Assembly (NCBI GenBank): GCA_902478425.1 | Contig: CABSKV010000034.1 | Location: 1 to 14,591, forward strand | From: an uncultured Coriobacteriia bacterium | Lineage (GTDB): Bacteria > Actinomycetota > Coriobacteriia > Coriobacteriales > QAMH01 | Length of the DNA: 14,591 nucleotides | Reading direction: 5' to 3' | Part shown: positions 1 to 6,223 of the stretch, in pieces | How positions within the stretch are numbered: position 1 is the stretch's first letter | How the letters are laid out: every line of letters starts with the position of its first letter | The notes under the pieces: generated by a model | Told to the model about the DNA's origin: nothing | Databases searched by the model: none | What the model saw: only the letters and a program-made list of their open reading frames with translations | Translations under genes and position numbers: made by a program

Positions 1-99
1 TCGGCGGCGTTGGTATTCGTGGTGGGGTACAAGACGAAGTCGCTCGTCTGGTGCATCGTCGTTGGCGTCGCTTCCTACGCGCTGCTGATGCTAGTATGA
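1..99 (+). CDS. C-terminal end of a small membrane protein, AzlD-like (partial)
   Basis: An open frame enters from the left edge and stops with TGA at 97-99. The 32 residues seen are hydrophobic with a short basic turn (GYKTKS) followed by a membrane segment ending in YALLMLV. This hydrophobic-basic-hydrophobic end resembles the last two helices of AzlD, the small partner of the AzlC branched-chain amino acid exporter. The fragment is too short to be sure, and any small polytopic membrane protein could end this way. The start and any azlC partner lie outside the window. Confidence 0.45.
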   Translation, partial: SAALVFVVGYKTKSLVWCIVVGVASYALLMLV

Positions 100-114
100 A
101 CGACTCGCGTCGCC

Positions 115-369
115 TTATGCGATGCCGCGGTCGCGCTCATCGAAGCGCTCGGCGAGCCACATGTTGATGACGGCCTGACGCGAGACGGCAAGGCGGCGAG
201 CCTCGGCATCAAGTCTGTCGACGAGCCATTCGGGCATGTTGATGTTCACGCGCACCTTGCCCTCGAGACCGGGCTGACGATCTGACCCGGGAATGATGTA
301 CGGAGTTATGTCGCCTCCATTGTCGAAGTATTCATCGAACTCATCTGCGGTCATTGTTTTCTCGGTCAT
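115..369 (-). CDS. brnA: BrnA-type antitoxin (ribbon-helix-helix)
   Basis: This 84-residue protein starts at ATG 369, eight bases after a good AAGGAG ribosome binding site. The N-terminus MTADEFDEYFDNGGDI matches the acidic toxin-binding segment of BrnA antitoxins. The C-terminal half has the family's ribbon-helix-helix signature: a beta strand (KVRVNINMP), then WLVDRLDAEARRLAVSR and QAVINMWLAERF. BrnA normally neutralises the RNase toxin BrnT and represses the brnTA operon as a dimer. Here the toxin frame just upstream is reduced to its first residues, so the antitoxin is effectively an orphan. The open frame continues upstream of ATG 369 through the toxin remnant, so a fused 115-residue protein from ATG 462 is also possible. 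Base composition is less GC-rich than the genes to the right, in keeping with acquired DNA. Confidence 0.8.
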   Translation of the reverse strand: MTEKTMTADEFDEYFDNGGDITPYIIPGSDRQPGLEGKVRVNINMPEWLVDRLDAEARRLAVSRQAVINMWLAERFDERDRGIA

Positions 370-462
370 AACGCGACATCTCCTTACTGGTAGATATCGG
401 CTCTTGTTCTGGTCGTACTCGAAGCGGAGCGGTTCGTAAGATAGGTGTATTATATCCGCCAT
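370..462 (-). pseudogene. brnT: remnant of brnT toxin, N-terminus only
   Basis: ATG at 462 is preceded by AGGAG with a 5-base spacer, so the original toxin translation start looks intact. The first residues include LRFEYDQNKS, very close to the usual BrnT opening (FEYDPNKS, then a conserved KHG stretch). The similarity stops at once: the KHG motif and the whole RNase core are missing, and within about ten codons the frame runs into brnA. In another reading frame the codons before the brnA ribosome binding site read DIYQ-stop, which could be the old toxin end. An internal deletion joining start and end explains this. The call rests on a ten-residue match. Confidence 0.5.
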
Positions 463-481
463 ATATACTCCTATCAAATGT

Positions 482-527
482 ATAATATGACCATTACATA
501 CATCTCATGTAGATGTTGATGCTACAT
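482..527 (-). promoter_or_regulatory. candidate promoter and operator of the brnA remnant operon
   Basis: Reading on the minus strand, TATTAT (487-482) could be a -10 hexamer about 20 bases before the toxin-remnant start. The place where a -35 would sit is covered by two overlapping dyads: ACATCT-N5-AGATGT (500-516) and ATGTAG-N9-CTACAT (508-527). BrnA-type ribbon-helix-helix proteins repress their own promoter by binding such repeats, so this is a reasonable operator. No good -35 hexamer is seen. Confidence 0.3.
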
Positions 528-601
528 CGTTTGCTTCCGAGCGAACCACCCCGGCAGTCTGAGCAAACTCGGAGCGCTTTCCGGGGAGATTCGGATGGGA
601 T

Positions 602-633
602 ATGAGATAGCGTGCCTGAGTCGTCGTCTCATT
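602..633 (+). repeat. diverged copy of the ATGAGACA palindromic element
   Basis: ATGAGA (602-607) and TCTCAT (627-632) form a 6-bp inverted repeat around a centre reading AGCGTGCCTGAGTCG. Aligned with the intact copies further right (centre GCGAGACTGACGCC), the order of blocks is the same with a few substitutions and small gaps, so this is probably a decayed family member. It lies in the 280-base stretch (478-757) between the antitoxin operon and the L,D-transpeptidase gene, which otherwise shows nothing I can name. Confidence 0.45.
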
Positions 634-757
634 AACGATGCCTGAACAAAATGTGCAGAACGCGTTTTACGGGGCGCGGAAATCGCAAAGCATAGTAAAA
701 TCAACGGTCTGAATGTGCTGGATGCGTCTGGCGCGGGTGATGCAGTACGGAGTGTTG

Positions 758-1996
758 ATGACCAAGGGCACGTCGAAAAGCAAGGTTCTCAAGAACGCGC
801 AAAAGGTCGCCGCTGCAACCACGATGGACTCCGTCGCGCGCAACGCCGGAAAGTACGATGCGAACAATCAGGCGAAGAAGGCCGATTCGCAGGCTACGGC
901 AAGCGGCCCCCAGCATTCGAAGAAGCCCGAAAAGAAGATGAGCACCGCCCGCAAGGCGCTCGTCGTCTTCGTCGCCGCCATGGTGGTCGTGTTCGGCTGC
1001 TGCTGCGTGGCGTTTGCGGCGGTCGAGGAATCGCGCTCCCACTTCGTTCCCGAAAACACCATGCTCGACGGGCAGATCGATGTCTCGGGCATGACCGAAG
1101 ACGAGCTGCGCGCACTGCTGACCCGGCGCGTGGAAAGCGGCATCGCCACGACAGTCACCCTTACTGCCGGTGACACGAGCCATTCGATCGAGATGGGCGA
1201 CATCGGCACCATCGACATCGATGCGACGGTCGAGCAGGCCTTCGCTCCGTATCGCGCCAATCCCGTCGTGCGCGCGTTCGTCTCCGTCGGAGAGCTCATG
1301 GGCATTGGTCCTGACGGATACGACATCTGCACGGTGTGCGTGGTCGATCATGACACGCTTGCCACGCGCGTCGCGGCAATCGCCGAGAAGGCCAACATGC
1401 CGGCCAAAAACGCCGGTTACGCATACGACAAGGGTACGAACGCGCTCGTGATCGCCCCGGCCACGCAGGGCGTGGAGATGGACGAGGCTGCCACCATCGC
1501 GCGCATCGAGAAGGCGCTTGCCACCGCGGACAGCGGTGACCCGTCGCGTCTGGCCATCGAGGCCGAGGCCGTCATCACCGAGCCCGAGTCCGATGACCCC
1601 GGGCAGGGCATCTTCGTCGACACGCGCAAGTGCCGCGTGCATCTGTACGAGGACGGCGTCGAGGTCGTGAGCTATCCGTGCACGCCGGGCATGTCGGGTT
1701 ACGCGACGCCCAAGGGGGACTTCACGCTCTCGTACAAGGACCCGGCGCCCATCTGGTACAACCCGCATAGTGACTGGTCCGAGGGCATGGAGGAGACCAT
1801 CGCGCCCGGCCCGTCCAATCCGCTTGGCGTGCGCGCGCTTGCCGTGAGCTGCGGGGGCGGCATCTTCCTGCATGGCACGACGAACACCGGCGCGCTGGGC
1901 TCGCCTGGTAGCCACGGCTGCGTGAGGCTGTCGAACAGCAACATCGTCGAGCTGTACGACCGGGTCTCCGCCGGCATCCCCATTATCATTCGCTAG
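758..1996 (+). CDS. L,D-transpeptidase, YkuD domain, membrane-anchored
   Basis: This 412-residue protein would form 3-3 cross-links in peptidoglycan, or attach proteins to it, on the outer face of the membrane. The start at ATG 758 has GGAG five bases upstream; in-frame codons from 713 have no such site. Residues 1-65 are lysine-rich and cytoplasmic, and a single membrane anchor spans about 66-89. The next ~190 residues resemble the peptidoglycan-binding/linker domain seen before YkuD in Gram-positive enzymes. The YkuD domain runs from about 284 to the end, with His372 in LHGT and the catalytic motif SHGCVRLS containing His386 and Cys388. The fold is complete with no missing active-site residue. 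The larC-like gene begins 15 bases after the stop with its own AAGGAG, so the two are probably one transcript. Confidence 0.92.
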   Translation: MTKGTSKSKVLKNAQKVAAATTMDSVARNAGKYDANNQAKKADSQATASGPQHSKKPEKKMSTARKALVVFVAAMVVVFGCCCVAFAAVEESRSHFVPENTMLDGQIDVSGMTEDELRALLTRRVESGIATTVTLTAGDTSHSIEMGDIGTIDIDATVEQAFAPYRANPVVRAFVSVGELMGIGPDGYDICTVCVVDHDTLATRVAAIAEKANMPAKNAGYAYDKGTNALVIAPATQGVEMDEAATIARIEKALATADSGDPSRLAIEAEAVITEPESDDPGQGIFVDTRKCRVHLYEDGVEVVSYPCTPGMSGYATPKGDFTLSYKDPAPIWYNPHSDWSEGMEETIAPGPSNPLGVRALAVSCGGGIFLHGTTNTGALGSPGSHGCVRLSNSNIVELYDRVSAGIPIIIR

Positions 1997-2011
1997 ACCA
2001 AGGAGCAACGC

Positions 2012-2572
2012 ATGGAATCGACCCTGTATCTCGACCTCTCGACCGACGCGACGCGCAAGTCCATCTTCGGGCAGCTCGTCGTCGCCACGCCCGAGCAGCG
2101 CCGCGGCAACATCGGCGTCGTCGTGGGTGACGAGAGTATTCCGGCCAAGGCGCAGCTGCACAATCTTGCCGACGTCGAGCGCGCCATCGGCACCTCGGTG
2201 GCAAGCGAGTGGACGAAGGAGGAGGCCCGCCAGGTGTACCGCATCCTGGCGCACGCCGAGGCCAAGGTGCACAGTTGCAGCGTCGAGGACGCGCACTTCC
2301 ACGAGGTCGGCCTCGGGATGACCGTGCGCGAGATACTCGGCATGTGCTGCGCCATCGAGCAGATCAACCCCGACAAGGTCATCGCGTCGAAGGTGCAGGT
2401 GGGAAGCGGCCAGGTCGAATGCGCCCACGGCGTGCTCGACATCCCCGCGCCGGCAACTGCCGCGATTCTCGAGCGCTATCACATCCCGCTGGCCGAGCCG
2501 CGCCTGGATGGCGAGCTGTGCACGCCCACCTCGGCAGCGTTCATCGCACGTTACGTGGAGGAGTATCAATGA
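2012..2572 (+). CDS. larC: LarC-like protein (DUF111), short N-terminal-domain form
   Basis: LarC proteins are CTP-dependent cyclometallases that insert nickel into the lactate racemase cofactor. This 186-residue protein matches only the N-terminal (LarC1) part: an opening LYLDLS strand, then HNLADVERAI, AEAKVHSCS, AHFHEVG, the VGSGQVECAHG stretch, IPAPATAAIL and the GELCTPTSAA segment. Full-length LarC is about 400 residues. The C-terminal LarC2 part is absent, and the usual SGISGDM motif after the first strand is replaced by STDATRKS with a shortened following loop. AAGGAG lies six bases before the ATG. The stop overlaps the Hsp70 start as ATGA, implying translational coupling. No larA, larB or larE is in view, so a role in lactate racemisation is not shown; it may be an inactive or repurposed paralogue. 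Confidence 0.83.
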   Translation: MESTLYLDLSTDATRKSIFGQLVVATPEQRRGNIGVVVGDESIPAKAQLHNLADVERAIGTSVASEWTKEEARQVYRILAHAEAKVHSCSVEDAHFHEVGLGMTVREILGMCCAIEQINPDKVIASKVQVGSGQVECAHGVLDIPAPATAAILERYHIPLAEPRLDGELCTPTSAAFIARYVEEYQ

Positions 2573-4050
2573 GCAGACTCATCGGCATAGACCTGGGCAC
2601 GACCAATTCCTGCGTTGCGGTGATGGAGGGCGGACACCCCATCGTCATCGCCAACGCCGAGGGCTCGCGCACGACGCCGTCGGTCGTCGCGTTCACGAAG
2701 AAGGGCGAGCGCCTCGTGGGCGAGATCGCCAAGCGCCAGGCTGCCATGAATCCCGACCGCACTATCAGCTCGATCAAGCGCCAGATGGGCTCGACCAAGC
2801 CCATACGCATCGACCGGCAGAAGTACTTGCCGCAGGAGATCTCGGCCATGATCCTCGCCAAGCTCAAGGCCGATGCCGAGAGCTATCTGGGCGAGCCGGT
2901 CACCGATGCCGTCATCACCGTGCCCGCGTACTTCACCGACGCGCAGCGCCAGGCCACGAAGGACGCCGGCGTCATCGCCGGACTCAACGTGCAGCGCATT
3001 GTCAACGAGCCGACGGCCGCCGCGCTCGCCTACGGCGTGGACCGCGAGGAGAACAAGGCCGTCATGGTCTACGACCTGGGCGGCGGCACCTTCGACGTCT
3101 CGGTGCTCTCCATCAACGGCGGCGTGATCGAGGTGCTGGCCACCGCTGGCGACAACCACCTGGGTGGCGACGACTTCGACGCGCGTGTCGTCGAGGAGCT
3201 GCTGCGGCGCTTCAAGGCGCAGTATGGTGTGGATATCAGCCGCGATGCGGCGGCGATGAACCGCCTGACCGAGGCCGCGGAAGCTGCCAAGCGTGAGCTC
3301 TCGTCGGTATCCACGACGACGATCAACCTACCGTTTCTGGCCAGCGATGGCGGCCAGCCCCTGCACTTCGAGACGCAGCTTTCGCGCGACGAGTTCGACC
3401 GCCTGACCGCCGACCTCGTCGAGCGCACGATGGGGCCGTGCAAGCGCGCCCTGGCCGACGCGCACATGGGCCCCGGCGACATCGGCAAGGTGCTCATGGT
3501 GGGTGGCTCGAGCCGCATCCCGGCCGTCAAGCGCGCGGTACGTGAGCTCACGGGCAAGGAGCCCTCCGAGTCGATTAACCCCGACGAGTCCGTCGCCCTG
3601 GGCGCATGCCTGCAGGCCGGCGTTTTGGCCGGTGACGTGGGTGGGCTGCTGCTGCTCGACGTGACGCCGCACTCGCTCGGCATCGAGGTCGTGGGCGATG
3701 TCATGTCGGTGCTCATTCCGCGCAACTCGACGCTGCCGACGACGAAGAGCGACATCTACACGACGGTCTCGCCCATGCAGACGACGGTCGAGATCAACGT
3801 GCTGCAAGGCGAGAGCCCTCGCGCGAGCGAGAACACGTCGCTCGGCAAATTCATGCTGGGTGGCTTGCGCCTGGGGATGAAGAAGCCGCAGGTCGAGGTC
3901 ACGTTCGAGATTGACGCCAATGGCATCGTGCATGTCACGGCGCGCGACCTCGAGACGAACAAGGCCGCCAACATCTCCATCGAGGGCTCGTCGAACATGT
4001 CGCAGCGTCAGATCGAGGCGGCGACCAAGCGCCTGACGGACGGTAAGTAA
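2569..4050 (+). CDS. dnaK: Hsp70 chaperone of DnaK type lacking the helical lid
   Basis: This is an ATP-dependent chaperone of 493 residues; housekeeping DnaK is about 600-640. The nucleotide-binding domain (about 1-355) is complete: IGIDLGTTNSCVAV at the N-terminus, phosphate-loop DLGGGTFDVSVL, VNEPTAAALAYG and VGGSSRIPAV. The linker is LLLLDV, and the beta substrate-binding domain follows (TPHSLGIEV, NSTLPT, INVLQGE, GIVHVTARD). The protein stops about 20 residues later, at the start of the first lid helix (MSQRQIEAATKRL). Nothing downstream in any frame continues the lid, so this looks like a natural end, not a frameshift. The ATG has GGAGG about seven bases upstream and overlaps the larC-like stop. 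No grpE, dnaJ or hspR is beside it, so it is probably a paralogue rather than the main dnaK. Confidence 0.93.
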   Translation: MSRLIGIDLGTTNSCVAVMEGGHPIVIANAEGSRTTPSVVAFTKKGERLVGEIAKRQAAMNPDRTISSIKRQMGSTKPIRIDRQKYLPQEISAMILAKLKADAESYLGEPVTDAVITVPAYFTDAQRQATKDAGVIAGLNVQRIVNEPTAAALAYGVDREENKAVMVYDLGGGTFDVSVLSINGGVIEVLATAGDNHLGGDDFDARVVEELLRRFKAQYGVDISRDAAAMNRLTEAAEAAKRELSSVSTTTINLPFLASDGGQPLHFETQLSRDEFDRLTADLVERTMGPCKRALADAHMGPGDIGKVLMVGGSSRIPAVKRAVRELTGKEPSESINPDESVALGACLQAGVLAGDVGGLLLLDVTPHSLGIEVVGDVMSVLIPRNSTLPTTKSDIYTTVSPMQTTVEINVLQGESPRASENTSLGKFMLGGLRLGMKKPQVEVTFEIDANGIVHVTARDLETNKAANISIEGSSNMSQRQIEAATKRLTDGK

Positions 4051-4060
4051 CGCCTCGGCA

Positions 4061-4080
4061 GGGCGCGATTACTCGCGCCC
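4061..4080 (+). terminator. hairpin after the Hsp70 gene, possible terminator
   Basis: GGGCGCGA-TTAC-TCGCGCCC forms a perfect 8-bp stem with a 4-base loop, ten bases after the Hsp70 stop. There is no T-run after it, so it is either a weak terminator or an mRNA 3'-end stabiliser. Confidence 0.4.
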
Positions 4081-4182
4081 CCACGGGTATGAATGGGACC
4101 CACGTCCCACAAGCATGAATGGAACCCACGTCTTGCGGGTGCGGATGGAGTTCGCGCTCCCACGGATACGGACGGTTTGCGA
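4080..4182. repeat. degenerate tandem repeat, about 26 bases by four
   Basis: Four head-to-tail units lie at 4080-4105, 4106-4131, 4132-4158 and 4159-4182. Units 1 and 2 are 26 bases and nearly identical (CCCAC, then GTATGAATGG or CATGAATGG, then ACCCACGT). Units 3 and 4 keep the spacing and the GGATGG/GGACGG core but are diverged. The unit 1/2 junction also contains the inverted repeat TGGGAC-CCAC-GTCCCA (4094-4109). It sits in the 311-base gap between the Hsp70 gene and the membrane protein gene. No protein-coding sense is apparent. Confidence 0.5.
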
Positions 4183-4238
4183 GGCCGCTGCGCTCATTTT
4201 TGTTTGCGCTTCGTTAATTAACCTTTGTGACGCTCGTG

Positions 4239-4279
4239 TATGATGAAAACATAAGGTCTGACTCCCTGGCACACCTTAT
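4239..4279 (+). promoter_or_regulatory. candidate -10 and start-site hairpin for the 4362 gene
   Basis: TATGAT (4239-4244) in an AT-richer patch could be a -10 hexamer; I see no convincing -35 at 16-18 bases. About seven bases downstream begins an imperfect dyad, ATAAGG (4251-4256) and CCTTAT (4274-4279), whose loop starts TCTGACTCCC. The loop is reminiscent of the CCTGACCC centre of the palindrome at 7401-7433. Confidence 0.25.
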
Positions 4280-4295
4280 AACGGTACCGGACGAT

Positions 4296-4332
4296 AATGA
4301 GACAAAAGTGCCCCGGCGATTTTTGTCTCATT
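4296..4332 (+). repeat. AATGAGACA palindromic element, variant centre
   Basis: AATGAGACAAAA (4296-4307) and TTTTGTCTCATT (4321-4332) form a perfect 12-bp inverted repeat with a 13-base centre. The outer arms match the other copies but the centre (GTGCCCCGGCGAT) differs from the GAGACTGA centre of the rest. It lies 30 bases before the start of the 4362 gene, so it would form a hairpin in its 5' leader. Confidence 0.7.
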
Positions 4333-4361
4333 CATCACGTCCACGAGGAGAAAGCGAACGC

Positions 4362-6173
4362 ATGGAAAAGAACGTGAAGAAGACGATCGTCGTCCCGCTG
4401 ATCATCACGATCGTCGTCATCGGAATCCTCTACTACGTGACGATTCCGCCCATCAACATCCAGAGCGTGCAGTTCTGGAACTTCCTCATCTGGTGCCTCA
4501 TCATCATCGCGGTGTGCTTTGGCATTCCGCGCGCGCACGATGCGTCGACGAGCTTCATCTCGGACTTCATCGAGGGCATCAACCGCGAGGGCTTCGGTTA
4601 CATCTTCAAGTTCCGCGAGCGCCGCGCCGCGCGCAAGGAGGCCAAGGCCAACGGCGACAAGTCGGCCGTGCCCAAGCGCAGCTGGCTGTTCTGGATCATC
4701 GCGGTCATCATCTTCCTCTTCCTCGGCATCTTCGTGGGCCAGGTGGCGAGCTCGCCGCTGTTCAACGCGCGCGCCTATTCGGGCCTGCTCGAGGTCAAGG
4801 ACGGTAACTTCTCCGAGGACATTTCCGAGATCTCGATGAAGAGCGTGCCGGTCGTCGATCGCGACACGGCCGTGCGCCTCGGCTCGCGCACCATCGGCGA
4901 GATGAGCGACCTGGTGAGCCAGTTCGCCATCGACGAGGGCTACGACGCCTACACGCAGATCAACTACGAGAGCCAGCCGTACCGCGTCTCGCCGCTCATC
5001 TACGCCGACCCGATCAAGTGGCTCATGAACACGTGGGAGGGCCTGCCGGGCTTCGTCACCGTCAACATGGCCACGCAGGACACGCAGCTCGTGCGCCTGC
5101 CCGAGGGCCATTACATGCACATCTCCACGGGCGAGCACTTCAACAACTACCTGTATCGCTACGTGCGCTTCCAGTTCCCGTTCGAGATCTTCGGCGAGGC
5201 CGCCTTCGAGCTGAATGACGAGGGCGAGCCGTACTGGATCGTGCCCACCGTCAAGATGCGCATCGGCCTCTTTGGCGGCGAGGATTATGACGGTGCCATC
5301 CTCGTGAACGCCTGCACCGGCGAGACGACGAAGTACGACCTGGCCGACGTTCCGAGCTGGTGCGACAAGGTGTTCACCGCCGACCTCGTGTACGGGCAGC
5401 TCGGCTACTACGGCAAGTACCGCAGCGGCTTCATCAACTCGCTGGTAGGCCAGTCTGGCGTGCTCGTGCCCACGGGCTCGCCCGCGCCCGGCCTGTTCAA
5501 CGACTCCGATGGCGCGTCCGCAAGCGGCGCGAGCGGGTACAACTACCTGGCCATCAACGACGACGTGTACATGTACACGGGCATGACGAGTGCCAACAGC
5601 GACGAGTCGCTCGTCGGCTTCGCGCTCGTCAACTTGCGCACGAAGGAGACGCGCTACTACACCTGCGCCGGCGCGACCGAGTCTTCGGCCATGTCGTCTG
5701 CCGAGGGCCAGGTGCAGCAGATGAGCTACAACGCGACCTTCCCGCTGCTGCTCAACATCGCCGACCGTCCGACCTACTTCCTGTCGCTCAAGGATGCGGC
5801 GGGCCTGGTCAAGATGTACGCGTTCGTCGACGTGCAGCAGTACCAGATCGTCGGCACGGGTTCGACGGTGGCTGACGCGCAAAACGCCTACATCGCCGCG
5901 CTCACCAACGATGACCAGGTCGAGATCGACGAGGGCGCCATCGCCGAGAGCGGCATACTGCCCACGGTAGAGGGCCAGATCGAGGCCATCGAGTCGGTGG
6001 TGTTTGACGGCAACACGCGGTATTACTTCAAGCTCGCGGGCGACCCGAAGATCTACATCGCGAGCATTTCGGCCAACGAGAGCATGCCGTTCTTGCGGGC
6101 CGGGTCACGCGTGTCGGTGATGTACACCGAGAAGGACAACACGCGCGAGGTGACGGCGCTCACGCTGCTGTGA
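4362..6173 (+). CDS. conserved membrane protein of unknown function
   Basis: I do not recognise a named family with an assigned role; I have a general impression of similar uncharacterised proteins in Firmicutes and other Coriobacteriia. The 603-residue product has three predicted membrane spans at about 8-27, 39-55 and 108-128. Between spans 2 and 3 is a strongly basic loop (RERRAARKEAK), which places the loop and N-terminus in the cytoplasm and the large C-terminal part (129-603) outside. That part has mixed alpha/beta composition, few cysteines and repeated aromatic motifs (GYNYLAINDDVYMYTG, SSAEGQVQQM, FPLLLN). Its last ~80 residues look like a separate small beta domain. ATG 4362 is chosen because the hydrophobic N-terminus begins there and GAGGAG lies upstream, at a rather long 11-base spacing. 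It converges on the ferredoxin-like gene, with a palindrome between them. Confidence 0.88.
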   Translation: MEKNVKKTIVVPLIITIVVIGILYYVTIPPINIQSVQFWNFLIWCLIIIAVCFGIPRAHDASTSFISDFIEGINREGFGYIFKFRERRAARKEAKANGDKSAVPKRSWLFWIIAVIIFLFLGIFVGQVASSPLFNARAYSGLLEVKDGNFSEDISEISMKSVPVVDRDTAVRLGSRTIGEMSDLVSQFAIDEGYDAYTQINYESQPYRVSPLIYADPIKWLMNTWEGLPGFVTVNMATQDTQLVRLPEGHYMHISTGEHFNNYLYRYVRFQFPFEIFGEAAFELNDEGEPYWIVPTVKMRIGLFGGEDYDGAILVNACTGETTKYDLADVPSWCDKVFTADLVYGQLGYYGKYRSGFINSLVGQSGVLVPTGSPAPGLFNDSDGASASGASGYNYLAINDDVYMYTGMTSANSDESLVGFALVNLRTKETRYYTCAGATESSAMSSAEGQVQQMSYNATFPLLLNIADRPTYFLSLKDAAGLVKMYAFVDVQQYQIVGTGSTVADAQNAYIAALTNDDQVEIDEGAIAESGILPTVEGQIEAIESVVFDGNTRYYFKLAGDPKIYIASISANESMPFLRAGSRVSVMYTEKDNTREVTALTLL

Positions 6174-6182
6174 GGTGCGGGA

Positions 6183-6217
6183 AAATGAGACAGGGCGTCA
6201 GTCTCGCTGTCTCATTT
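6183..6217 (-). repeat. AAATGAGACA palindromic element, inverted orientation, between convergent genes
   Basis: AAATGAGACAG (6183-6193) and CTGTCTCATTT (6207-6217) form a perfect 11-bp inverted repeat. Read on the minus strand the centre is CGAGACTGACGCC, the same as the copies at 12737 and 13639 on the plus strand, so this copy is inverted relative to them. It fills most of the 50-base gap between two convergent stops (6173 and 6224) and could terminate both transcripts. Confidence 0.85.
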
Positions 6218-6223
6218 CGCAGG

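Noticed and set aside
595..645. 17-codon open frame with GGGGAG upstream, possible leader peptide
   Set aside because: It overlaps the decayed palindromic element at 602-633 and has no coding signal or gene it could control closely.
701..2569. Long open frame on the minus strand opposite the L,D-transpeptidase and larC-like genes
   Set aside because: It is His/Arg/Asp-rich with no recognisable domain and mirrors codon bias of the real genes; such antisense frames are expected in GC-rich DNA. The same applies to minus-strand frames at 4335-5882 and 9540-11255.
4080..4182. CRISPR-like array
   Set aside because: Units are contiguous without unique spacers, only four copies and diverged, and no cas gene is present.
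4050..4200. Hsp70 lid lost by frameshift or premature stop
   Set aside because: The sequence after the stop holds a hairpin and tandem repeats, with no lid-like helices in any frame; the end looks natural.
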